This document shows, in pieces, positions 36,576-44,860 of a stretch of 64,000 bases of DNA. Source of the stretch: Pseudovibrio sp947494035 (GTDB lineage: Bacteria > Pseudomonadota > Alphaproteobacteria > Rhizobiales > Stappiaceae); assembly GCA_947494035.1 (NCBI GenBank), contig CANLTN010000018.1:1-64000 (forward strand), given 5' to 3'. The notes under the pieces are model-generated. The model ran no database searches. It was not told the DNA's origin and saw only the letters and a program-made list of their open reading frames with translations. Numbering within the stretch: position 1 is the stretch's first letter; the number at the start of each line of letters is the position of its first letter. A program made the translations under genes and the position numbers.

Positions 36576-37205
36576 TTATTCTACCAAGTTTGCTTCGGTT
36601 TTTTCTTTGATCTCATCCAGAGTAGCACCATCAGCCATCTCGATAACCTTCAGCCCACCTTCGACGACGTCAAAAACTCCGAGGTTGGTGATGATGCGGT
36701 CTACGCATTTTACGCCGGTGAGTGGCAGGGCGCATTTGTGGAGGAGTTTTTTGTCGCCACGTTTGTTGGTGTGGTCCATGATGACGACAACACGCTTTAC
36801 GCCTGCAACAAGGTCCATAGCACCGCCCATGCCCTTGACCATTTTGCCAGGGATCATCCAGTTGGCGAGATCTCCTTCTTCGGAGACTTCCATTGCGCCT
36901 AGGATGGACAAATCGATGTGGCCACCGCGGATCATTGCAAAGCTGTCAGCGGAAGAGAAGTAGCTGGTACGGTCCAGCTCGGTGATGGTCTGCTTGCCAG
37001 CGTTGATCAGGTCGGCATCCACTTCGTCTTCCGTTGGGAACGGGCCCATGCCGAGCATGCCGTTTTCAGACTGAAGCGCTACATTCATGCCATCTGGAAT
37101 GTAGTTGGCAACCAGTGTCGGGATGCCGATGCCCAGGTTCACGTAGAAGCCATCTTTCAGTTCTTTTGCCGCACGGGCGGCCATTTCGTCACGATTCCAA
37201 GCCAT
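36576..37205 (-). CDS. 3-oxoacid CoA-transferase subunit B
   Basis: A 209-residue beta subunit of succinyl-CoA:3-ketoacid (or acetate:acetoacetate) CoA transferase. The catalytic glutamate is in LQSENGMLGMGP. GIPTLVANYIP and MDLVAGVKRVVVIMDHTNK are standard family segments. It is the second gene of a pair, 15 bases after the alpha subunit. The enzyme transfers CoA between a carboxylic acid and acetoacetate, linking ketone-body or PHB breakdown with central metabolism. Confidence 0.94.
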   Translation of the reverse strand: MAWNRDEMAARAAKELKDGFYVNLGIGIPTLVANYIPDGMNVALQSENGMLGMGPFPTEDEVDADLINAGKQTITELDRTSYFSSADSFAMIRGGHIDLSILGAMEVSEEGDLANWMIPGKMVKGMGGAMDLVAGVKRVVVIMDHTNKRGDKKLLHKCALPLTGVKCVDRIITNLGVFDVVEGGLKVIEMADGATLDEIKEKTEANLVE

Positions 37206-37220
37206 GATAAATGCCCTCCC

Positions 37221-37916
37221 TTAAGCTTCGCGGATGGTGCGCTGTTCGATGCGCTTTTCAAATGTACCGGGAACGATCCGGTCAACAAAGATACCCGGTG
37301 TATGGATCTGATCCGGATCCAGTTCACCGATCTCGACCAGCTCTTCAACCTCAACAACAGTGGTCTTACCAGCGGTTGCCATCATCGGGTTGAAGTTGCG
37401 TGCAGTCTTGCGGAAGATCAGGTTGCCTTCTTTGTCGGCTTTCCACGCTTTCACGAGAGACACATCTGAAATCAGACCCGTTTCCATGATGTAAGTTTCG
37501 CCGTTGAAGTCTTTGTGTTCTTTGCCTTCAGCAATCAGGGTGCCAACACCGGTTTTTGTATAAAAACCCGGGATACCTGCACCGCCTGCGCGGATACGCT
37601 CAGCAAGGGTGCCCTGCGGGTTGAACTCCAGCTCAAGGTCACCATCCAGATACTGGCGCTCGAAAGTCGCGTTCTCACCAACGTAAGAAGACACCATCTT
37701 CTTGATCTGGCGGGTTTGCAACAAGAGGCCTAGACCGAAGTCATCAACGCCTGCATTGTTGGAGATGGCGGTCAGGTCTTTTGCACCTGAATCCCGCAGC
37801 GCAATAATCAGATTTTCCGGAATGCCACAGAGACCAAACCCACCTGCCATGACGGTCATGCCATCAAAGGTAAGCCCTTCCAGAGCAGCGGCAGCGCTTG
37901 GATAAACTTTATTCAT
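37221..37916 (-). CDS. 3-oxoacid CoA-transferase subunit A
   Basis: A 231-residue alpha subunit. The CoA-transferase signature appears as VMAGGFGLCGIPENLI near the N-terminus, and GFYTKTGVGTLIAEGKEHK is another family segment. The start MNKVYPSAAAAL is supported by GGGAG about seven bases upstream; a frame to 37967 is longer without support. It is co-transcribed with subunit B. With a thiolase (59.7 kb) and two phasins it indicates acetoacetate/PHB metabolism. Confidence 0.94.
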   Translation of the reverse strand: MNKVYPSAAAALEGLTFDGMTVMAGGFGLCGIPENLIIALRDSGAKDLTAISNNAGVDDFGLGLLLQTRQIKKMVSSYVGENATFERQYLDGDLELEFNPQGTLAERIRAGGAGIPGFYTKTGVGTLIAEGKEHKDFNGETYIMETGLISDVSLVKAWKADKEGNLIFRKTARNFNPMMATAGKTTVVEVEELVEIGELDPDQIHTPGIFVDRIVPGTFEKRIEQRTIREA

Positions 37917-38219
37917 TTTATACTCCCAATACATGACTTGGCAGAACTCGCGCTTCTCATTCCCCAAAACGCAAGCAATACTACATTTTCATGCCGGCAT
38001 TGGGATACCGGCCCCCCATTTGGACCAGCACCCCGCCTTTCCCAGTTAGGGAAAATATGTATAGCGATCTCATCGTTGATAGACCGGTTTTATGTCCTCG
38101 CCAAGTGCTCTTTATGCGGAGAGCGACTATTTGTTGAGATGGAGATCACAAAGCCCGTAGGAATGAATGTTTGCAGCGCACAATCCCACCACCGGGTGTC
38201 CCCGCAGGGTGAAATCCTT
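37917..38219. other. Intergenic region between CoA transferase and potI-like genes
   Basis: About 303 bases on the 5' side of the CoA transferase operon and the 3' side of the polyamine transporter. One hairpin GCCGG/CCGGC (37993-38012) is visible, not followed by a T-run. No gene seen. Confidence 0.35.
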
Positions 38220-39041
38220 TTAAAGGTGCGCTGCTGCGAGTCGCTCCTCCTCCATACGCTTAAGCCTTTGCCTTTTGGTAAGCACAGAAGCTAAAATGAC
38301 ACCAACCGTCATCAGTAGGATCAGTATGGTGCTGATAGCGTTGATCTCAGGCGTTCCTCCCAGCTTGGCTTGCCCATAAATTCTCATTGGCAAGGTGGTG
38401 GTTTCAGCACCGGCGTTGAAGCTCGCAATCACGAGATCATTCAGCGAAAGGGTAAATGCTAGCATCCAACCTGCCAGAACGCCCGGAAGGATCTGGGGCA
38501 GTGTGATAAGGAAGAACGTGCGGACGGGCGGACACCCCAGATCCATGGCGGCTTCCTCTAGTGAGCGATCAAATTCAGAGAGACGCGATTGCACAATAAC
38601 GGCCACGTAGCACATGGAAAATGTGGTGTGCGCGATCATGATGGTCCAGGAGCCCCGGTTCTGATCCATGGCCACGAACAGGAGTACCAAGGATAATCCA
38701 AGGATGACCTCAGGCATGACCAGTGGTGCGTATATCATCCCTGAAAAAAGCGTGCGGCCAAGGAAACGCCCTTGGCGAACCAAGACCAGCGCGGCCAACG
38801 TCCCAAGAACCGTCGCCAGCGTCGCGGAGGCGAAGCCGATGCGAAGGGTGACCCATACTGCTTGCATGAGTTGTTCGTTTTGTAGCAGCCCATCATACCA
38901 TCTGGTTGAAAAGCCGGACCAAACCGTCCCCAACTGAGAGTCATTGAATGAGAACACAATCAGAATGACGATGGGCAGATAAAGGAAGCTGAAGCCCACG
39001 ACCAGTGATGTAATGTTTAACCAGCTCGGCTTTGACGACAT
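38220..39041 (-). CDS. potI: Putrescine ABC transporter permease (PotI-like)
   Basis: A 273-residue permease with six membrane helices. The EAA loop reads EEAAMDLGCPPVRTFFLITL, which is characteristic of spermidine/putrescine PotC/PotI proteins. It is the last gene of the potFGHI operon and its start overlaps the potH stop by one base (TAATG). It pairs with PotH to form the channel. Confidence 0.92.
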   Translation of the reverse strand: MSSKPSWLNITSLVVGFSFLYLPIVILIVFSFNDSQLGTVWSGFSTRWYDGLLQNEQLMQAVWVTLRIGFASATLATVLGTLAALVLVRQGRFLGRTLFSGMIYAPLVMPEVILGLSLVLLFVAMDQNRGSWTIMIAHTTFSMCYVAVIVQSRLSEFDRSLEEAAMDLGCPPVRTFFLITLPQILPGVLAGWMLAFTLSLNDLVIASFNAGAETTTLPMRIYGQAKLGGTPEINAISTILILLMTVGVILASVLTKRQRLKRMEEERLAAAHL

Positions 39042-40042
39042 TACGTCTCCTCCTCGCTGCGGCGGGTTTCATGGCGTTGGAACAGCAGGATCGGGATGAT
39101 CAGCACTGCCAGAAGAACGATGGCAATAACTGAGGCGATAGGCCAATCCCGATGCGAGAAGAACTCGGCCCACAGGATCTGGCCAATCATCTGTGTTGAT
39201 GAGCCTCCCAAAAGATCCGGAATGATAAACTCACCCATGACCGGGATGAAAACCAGCAGACATCCGGCGATCAGGCCCGGCTTTGCAAGCGGCACTGTCA
39301 CATACCAGAAGGTCTGCCATGGTGGGCATCCCAGATCTTCGGCGGCTTCGGTGAGTGTTGTATCCAGCCTCTCCAGAGCAGAATAGAGTGGGAGGACCAT
39401 GAAGGGCAGGTATGTGTAGATGACACCGATATAGACCGTACTACTGGTATTGAGCAGGAGCAGTGGCTCATTGATCAGCCCAACGGACATAAGCGCCTGA
39501 TTGAGCAGGCCATCTGTTCTCAGGATACCAATCCATGCATAGGCGCGGATCAAATAGCTCGTCCAGAAGGGTAAGATGACCATCATCACCAATATGGGTT
39601 GCCAGCTTCTTGGAGCCCGTGCCATGGCGTAGGCGATTGGGAAACCCACCAGCACTGTCAGTAGTGTCGATATGAAGGCGATACGCAAGCTCGAGAGGTA
39701 GACTTGCCAATAGAGTGTCTCATCTACCAGCTTTGAGTAATTGCTGAGCGACCAGTGCTGCACCGCCTCCCAGAGGCCAGCGCCTCCCCTGCCCCACTCG
39801 ATAACCGGCAGATCAGGGGGAACTGCGACCGTAATTTCGGAGAGAGAGACCGTAGCTACGATGACAAACGGGATGAGGAAAAACAGCAGGAGCCAGACGT
39901 ATGGCACGCCGATGAGCGCGAAGCGGCCCCAGATTCCGGTTGGGTTGGTAGGTGTGTTTTCGGGGGCCTTGGGTTCTTGGCGCGGTGCGGGCACAGGTTC
40001 GGTTCTGGTGAGGCCGACGGAAGAGAGATTATGGTCTATCAT
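39041..40042 (-). CDS. potH: Putrescine ABC transporter permease (PotH-like)
   Basis: A 333-residue permease with a hydrophilic N-terminal tail of about 45 residues and six helices. The EAA loop is EAAEDLGCPPWQTFWYVTVP. The ATG at 40042 is chosen because GAGG lies about eight bases upstream; a GTG three codons earlier almost touches the potG stop. It is tightly coupled to both neighbours. Confidence 0.92.
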   Translation of the reverse strand: MIDHNLSSVGLTRTEPVPAPRQEPKAPENTPTNPTGIWGRFALIGVPYVWLLLFFLIPFVIVATVSLSEITVAVPPDLPVIEWGRGGAGLWEAVQHWSLSNYSKLVDETLYWQVYLSSLRIAFISTLLTVLVGFPIAYAMARAPRSWQPILVMMVILPFWTSYLIRAYAWIGILRTDGLLNQALMSVGLINEPLLLLNTSSTVYIGVIYTYLPFMVLPLYSALERLDTTLTEAAEDLGCPPWQTFWYVTVPLAKPGLIAGCLLVFIPVMGEFIIPDLLGGSSTQMIGQILWAEFFSHRDWPIASVIAIVLLAVLIIPILLFQRHETRRSEEET

Positions 40043-40052
40043 GTGCCACACC

Positions 40053-41201
40053 TCACGCTAACAGGATCACGCCGGCATCACTGTCCCATGACAGCCAGAC
40101 CTGATCCTGCCAAGTGATTGGTCGTTGCACCAACCGCGTTATATTGGCAACGATTGCCCTTAGTGTTTCAGTCTCCGCCACCTTAACGTGATAGATGGAC
40201 ACGTCGCCCATATAAGCGATGTCCCAGACCTCACCGCGGATGGCATTGATGCCGGGTTGATCTGGTTTATCAAGTGAGATCCTCATCTTTTCCGGACGGA
40301 TGGCAAGGGCGGCATGATCGCCCACCTCAGCAGGTGTTGGATAGTGCACATCCAGATGATCGCCTAAGACCGAGGAATAGAGCTGAACCTCTTCGCCTTG
40401 CTTTTTGCTGATCTGCCCATCCAGAACATTGATATCACCGAGATATTCGGCGACAAACCGGGAGTTGGGTTGCTCGTAGATTTCGCCGGGTGTCGCATTT
40501 TGCATAATCTTGCCCATGTGCATGAGTGAGATGCGGTCCGCGACGGTCATGGCCTCTTCCTGATCATGGGTCACCATCAGGAACGTGATTTTCAATTGCT
40601 CCTGCAGGTTGATCAGCTCCAGCTGAGTTTCTTCGCGGAGCTTTTTTTCGAGTGCGGCCAGAGGCTCATCCAGCAGTAAAACTTTCGGACGTTTGGCAAG
40701 GGATCTGGCGAGAGCGACACGCTGACGCTGCCCGGCGGTGAGTTGGTGGGGTTTGCGCTTGGCGAAACCTTCCAGTTTGACCAGAGCAAGCATGTCATAG
40801 ATGCGGTCTTGGATCTCACGGGACGGCAAGCCATCCATTTCCAACCCAAATGCAATGTTCTTCTTAACGCTCATATGGGGGAACAAGGCGTAGGACTGGA
40901 ACATCATGTTCACCGGACGCTTGTAGGGTGGCACTCCGGACAGGTCCTGCCCTTGCAAATAGATCTGCCCTTCTGAGGGGACCTCAAATCCGGCAAGCAA
41001 TCTTATGAGGGTGGTTTTGCCGCAACCTGACCCGCCCAGCAGCGCGTGAAACTCTCGCTCATAGATTTTTAGGGATAGGTCATCGACGGCTACGACATTG
41101 CCAAACCGCTTGGTGACATTGCAAAATTCGATAAAGGGTTGCTCACTCGGGTTCTCCCAAGGCGAAAAGGCGCGACGAACAGGACCGAGCGGTTTCTTCA
41201 C
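40053..41201 (-). CDS. potG: Putrescine ABC transporter ATPase (PotG-like)
   Basis: A 382-residue ATP-binding subunit with a C-terminal TOBE domain. Walker A is GGSGCGKTTLIRLLAG, the Q-loop MMFQSYALFPHM, the signature LTAGQRQRVALARSLA (LSGGQ in most), and Walker B VLLLDEPLAALEKKLRE. The D-loop has Glu (AALE) where nearly all family members have Asp (ALD). It is the second gene of the operon, separated from potF by 95 bases with a strong hairpin. Confidence 0.93.
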   Translation of the reverse strand: MKKPLGPVRRAFSPWENPSEQPFIEFCNVTKRFGNVVAVDDLSLKIYEREFHALLGGSGCGKTTLIRLLAGFEVPSEGQIYLQGQDLSGVPPYKRPVNMMFQSYALFPHMSVKKNIAFGLEMDGLPSREIQDRIYDMLALVKLEGFAKRKPHQLTAGQRQRVALARSLAKRPKVLLLDEPLAALEKKLREETQLELINLQEQLKITFLMVTHDQEEAMTVADRISLMHMGKIMQNATPGEIYEQPNSRFVAEYLGDINVLDGQISKKQGEEVQLYSSVLGDHLDVHYPTPAEVGDHAALAIRPEKMRISLDKPDQPGINAIRGEVWDIAYMGDVSIYHVKVAETETLRAIVANITRLVQRPITWQDQVWLSWDSDAGVILLA

Positions 41202-41218
41202 CAGTACTCCTATCCTTT

Positions 41219-41250
41219 ATCTAAGCCCGGTTTATTTCACGGGCTTAGAT
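41219..41250 (-). promoter_or_regulatory. Intercistronic hairpin between potF and potG
   Basis: Perfect 11-base arms ATCTAAGCCCG/CGGGCTTAGAT with a ten-base loop lie in the 95-base gap 3' of potF. No T-run follows. Such hairpins commonly protect the upstream message from decay, raising binding-protein levels over the membrane subunits. Confidence 0.75.
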
Positions 41251-41296
41251 GGGGTTAAATCTTACAGATGCCCCATCTGTTGTTGTCGGTATGCCC

Positions 41297-42388
41297 TTAG
41301 TGCCCTGATTTTACCGAGGTGAATGCACTGTTCATGAGGCGCTGTGCTAGCAGCGGCTTTTTGCTGATGGTGTACAAGCGCTGCTTCACTTCATCGGCTG
41401 GATAGATGTTTGAATTTGAGGCTACTTCCTCTTTGACCAATACCGTCGCATCCTTGTTGCCGTTGGCGTAGAAGACATAGTTGGACATCCTTGCAATTAC
41501 CTCAGGCCGCATCAGATAATTGATGAACTCATAGGCCTCATCAAGGTTTTCTGCATCAGCCGGAACTGCTATCTGGTCAAACCACATCTGCGCGCCTTCA
41601 TTGGGCAAGATGAAGGTGACTTCAGTGCCCTTTCCTACCTCAGCCGCGCGGTTTTTTGCCTGCAATATGTCGCCAGACCATCCATAGGCAAGACAGATCT
41701 CACCGTTTGCAAGGGCGCCCACAAACTCGGAATTGTGAAACTTGCGAATGTGAGGGCGAATGGCTTCCAACAAGACACTGGCTTTCCGAATGTCTTCGGG
41801 ACTGTTGGAGTTGGGACTCAGACCGAGATAATGCATGGCAACCGGGAGCATCTCTTCCGGTTCATCCATCACGTGAACACCACACCCGGAAATCTTGGCA
41901 AGCTCTTCTACATTGAACAACAACTCCCAACTGCCGATTGGAGCGTCGGGGTTGAGGGACCGCACCTGATCTTCGTTCACGCCATAGCCGGAGGTGCCCC
42001 ACATATAGTTGACGGAGAACTCATTTCCGGGGTCGAACACTTTGACGCGTTCTTGGAGAAGCGGGTCCATATGTTTGAGATTTGGGAGTTTGCTTTTGTC
42101 GAGCTTCTGGTAGACGCCTGCCTGAACCTGGCGCTGGAGGTAGATGGCACTGGGGACGACTACGTCATAACCGGTTTTACCGGTCAGCAGTTTTGTTTCC
42201 AGAACCTCATCGGAGTCATAGGTATCGTAGTTTACAGAGATCCCAGTCTCTTCTTCAAAATCGGTTAGAACCTGCATATCGATGTAATCGGACCAGTTAT
42301 AGACGTTTACAACTCGGTCTTCAGCGAGAGCGGCAGTCAATGAGAGCGCCAAAGACGCAGCTCCTGACACCAGAACCAATCTCCTCAT
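41297..42388 (-). CDS. potF: Putrescine ABC transporter substrate-binding protein (PotF-like)
   Basis: A 363-residue periplasmic polyamine-binding protein. The signal peptide MRRLVLVSGAASLALSLTAA ends at ALA-EDR, and the mature start VVNVYNWSDYIDMQVLTDFE is the PotF/PotD hallmark. AYGWSGDILQAKNRA and WFDQIAVPADAENLDEAYEF also match. The start at 42388 follows from the signal peptide. First gene of the operon; its leader carries a long inverted repeat. Confidence 0.94.
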   Translation of the reverse strand: MRRLVLVSGAASLALSLTAALAEDRVVNVYNWSDYIDMQVLTDFEEETGISVNYDTYDSDEVLETKLLTGKTGYDVVVPSAIYLQRQVQAGVYQKLDKSKLPNLKHMDPLLQERVKVFDPGNEFSVNYMWGTSGYGVNEDQVRSLNPDAPIGSWELLFNVEELAKISGCGVHVMDEPEEMLPVAMHYLGLSPNSNSPEDIRKASVLLEAIRPHIRKFHNSEFVGALANGEICLAYGWSGDILQAKNRAAEVGKGTEVTFILPNEGAQMWFDQIAVPADAENLDEAYEFINYLMRPEVIARMSNYVFYANGNKDATVLVKEEVASNSNIYPADEVKQRLYTISKKPLLAQRLMNSAFTSVKSGH

Positions 42389-42407
42389 TCTCCAATACTC
42401 CAATCTC

Positions 42408-42453
42408 GAATACAGGAGTTCGAAGCACATTTACGCACCCAATTCCTGTATTC
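42408..42453 (-). promoter_or_regulatory. Inverted repeat in the potF leader/promoter region
   Basis: GAATACAGGA (42408-42417) and TCCTGTATTC (42444-42453) are perfect ten-base arms, extendable to 13 pairs with one G:U, about 20 bases upstream of the potF start. It is either an mRNA leader hairpin or a two-site operator. Confidence 0.6.
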
Positions 42454-43001
42454 AGCCGCCATAGTCTATCCTTGTGGTGATGGATTAATTTCAACATACA
42501 TTCCGTTCTGGCATTTTATAGAAATCCAGCAGGTTCTCTAGAATTTAGGGGGGCATAGATAGCAGTGTCTTCAGATCCCCACTCGAACTCTTATGGGAGC
42601 GAATGAGGGACCGATCCAGTAGGATTGTCAGGAAGGTTCTCGACATCGGCTGCACAGTTGCCAGCCAGAGCACAGCGGATATTGCGCAAAATATAAAACA
42701 TATGTCTTTTCAATACGATAGGTCGAAATAAGTCAATTTTCATCATCTGAACTGAGAATTGTGGCGACCTTTGTGGCTGGTGGTTCTCGGGCTCAGAGGG
42801 CGAAATCAAAGAGAAGTTTGTGGATGGCCTATTGAAAGTTCTATCAAACAGCTGTGTTTCCGAGTTCTGTTCACTTCTGCTAAACTACGTCTACAGCCAG
42901 AAGAAAACTGGGCGCTTTTTAGCAGCTGTAAAGAGCTGGATTGCTATTTTACTTTCGAATGACTGCCTGACGAACCGGGCAGCAACCCTATTGGAAGTCC
43001 T
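42454..43001. other. Divergent control region potF / puuA-like
   Basis: About 550 further bases separate the divergent transporter and puuA-like genes. The middle part (42.68-42.75 kb) is A+T-rich and promoter-like, but I see no clear consensus -35/-10 pair or sigma-54 site. No coding potential beyond short spurious frames. Confidence 0.35.
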
Positions 43002-44402
43002 ATGAGTTCTGAGAATTATCGGGATGATGAAGCAGCGCCCAACATGCGTGGTGTGAGCAACCTTGAGGAAGCACGCACTTGGCTGCAAGCCCGCAATATT
43101 GGCGATATCGAATGTGTTGTGCCTGACATTGCCGGAGTGCCGCGCGGCAAAATGATGCCGACAAAAAAGTTCTTCAGCAGTGATACGCTGACGATGCCCT
43201 CTTCGATCTTTGCTCAGACCATTTCAGGCGACTACCCTGCAAATGATGAGCGCTTTCAATATAACCCTACGGACGGCGACCTCTATTTTCAACCAGATTA
43301 CTCCACGCTAACAGTGGTGCCATGGGAGACCGACCCGACAGCGCAGCTCATTCATGATGCCTTCACCAAGGACGGCAAGCCCTTTCCAATTGCTCCGCGC
43401 AATGTTTTGAAGCGTGTTCTCGAGCTTTACGATGCCGAGGGCTGGAAACCGATTATTGCGCCAGAAGTGGAGTTTTATCTGGTCAAGCCGAATACTGACC
43501 CAGACTATCCGCTGGAACCGCCTATTGGCCGTTCTGGTCGCCCTGAGGTTGGCAGGCAATCCTATTCAATTTCCGCTCTCAATGAATTCGATGAGCTGAT
43601 CGACGACATCTATGACCTTTCGGAGGCGCAGGGACTGGAGATCGATACGCTCATTCATGAAGAGGGTGCTGCGCAGATGGAGATCAACCTGCGCCATGGG
43701 CATCCTCTGGACTTGGCGGATCAGGCCTTCATGTTCAAGCGCACCATCCGCGAGGCTGCATTGAGGCATGGGATATATGCGACCTTCATGGCAAAGGCGA
43801 TGTCGTCTCAACCGGGCTCGTCAATGCATATACACCAGTCCATCGTAGATCGCGTGACCGGCAAGAACATCTTTACCGGTGCTGACAATGAGGCCACCCC
43901 AGCCTTCTACCACTTCATCGGCGGGCATCAGCATTACCTGCCTGCCTTGATGCCGATCATGGCGCCCTATGTGAACTCTTATCGGCGGAGTGCACGCAAC
44001 AGCGGGTCACCGACCAATCTGTTTTGGGGCTATGACAACCGGACTGTCGGCCTGCGCGTTCCAAGTTCGTCACCAGAGGCGCGGCGTCTGGAGAACCGTG
44101 TTCCGGGCTCTGATGCAAATCCTTACCTAGTGATCGCAGCGAGCCTTGCTGCAGGGTATCTGGGCATTAAGAAAGGGATTGCACCAGACAAGCCACGGGA
44201 CACAGACAACAGTGAAGTCATGAGCAGGCTGCCTCGTACGTTGCTTCATGCGGTCGATGAGTTCGAAGAGCAAGAGGATCTGATGAACATCTTTGGCGCG
44301 CAGTTCATTGCGACTTACCGTGCCATCAAACTGGAAGAGTACGAAACCTTCATGTCAGTCATCAGCGCTTGGGAGCGTGAATATCTTCTGATGAACGTCT
44401 AA
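43002..44402 (+). CDS. puuA: Gamma-glutamylputrescine synthetase (glutamine synthetase family)
   Basis: A 466-residue member of the glutamine synthetase family, type PuuA/SpuI, which joins glutamate to putrescine at the expense of ATP. GS-type ATP/metal motifs are visible: APEVEFYLV, EEGAAQMEINLRHGHPLD, KAMSSQPGSSMHIHQS and RVPSSSPEARRLENRVPGSD. The variant motifs, and in particular the divergent arrangement with potFGHI, favour PuuA over GlnA. It starts putrescine catabolism through gamma-glutamyl intermediates. SD GGAAG upstream. The remaining Puu genes are not here unless the aldehyde dehydrogenase at 46947 serves that step. Confidence 0.88.
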   Translation: MSSENYRDDEAAPNMRGVSNLEEARTWLQARNIGDIECVVPDIAGVPRGKMMPTKKFFSSDTLTMPSSIFAQTISGDYPANDERFQYNPTDGDLYFQPDYSTLTVVPWETDPTAQLIHDAFTKDGKPFPIAPRNVLKRVLELYDAEGWKPIIAPEVEFYLVKPNTDPDYPLEPPIGRSGRPEVGRQSYSISALNEFDELIDDIYDLSEAQGLEIDTLIHEEGAAQMEINLRHGHPLDLADQAFMFKRTIREAALRHGIYATFMAKAMSSQPGSSMHIHQSIVDRVTGKNIFTGADNEATPAFYHFIGGHQHYLPALMPIMAPYVNSYRRSARNSGSPTNLFWGYDNRTVGLRVPSSSPEARRLENRVPGSDANPYLVIAASLAAGYLGIKKGIAPDKPRDTDNSEVMSRLPRTLLHAVDEFEEQEDLMNIFGAQFIATYRAIKLEEYETFMSVISAWEREYLLMNV

Positions 44403-44415
44403 TTCCGTTCCCTGT

Positions 44416-44453
44416 GGGTGTGGTTTACGCGAGAACCTGTGGATACCACACCC
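44416..44453 (+). terminator. Hairpin after puuA
   Basis: Perfect nine-base arms GGGTGTGGT/ACCACACCC with a 20-base loop begin 14 bases after the stop codon, followed only by TTTGG. A weak terminator is inferred. Confidence 0.45.
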
Positions 44454-44860
44454 TTTGGTTGCCATGAAATATGCAGCAACTCAAAGGATTTACGTCGATA
44501 TCATTCTCCAATAAAGCCCCATTATTGATGATATACTGCTGCGAAAACCGAATTAATCTCAATAACGCTTTGCCTCTAAACACTCAAAACATAAACTAAT
44601 TAGATTAGCATCAAAGTATCACACAAAATGATGCTATGTGATGCTGCATTTATGCATTTTTGTTTTTGCTGGGCGGTAATTTCATAAATTAGGGCTGCTT
44701 ATGCAACCTTCGATTTTGTATAATGTTATTGCAACTTTAATTCTAATTTTAAATGAATTTAAAATATTGTTTATTAGAACCTATATTCGAGGATAATAAT
44801 GGCGCTTGGTGGATTGCAGGCGCAATTTTAATCGTACTTACTGGTTTTTGAGGACATCGC
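44454..44860. other. A+T-rich intergenic region upstream of the REC-REC-GGDEF gene
   Basis: About 400 bases, strongly A+T-rich from 44.5 kb on. Two direct copies of TGATGCT occur near 44627-44648, within a GATGC-rich stretch. No gene or clear promoter was identified. Confidence 0.35.

Noticed and set aside
42500..42560. Sigma-54 promoter before potF (TGGC near 42512)
   Set aside because: The required GC element at the fixed distance is absent.
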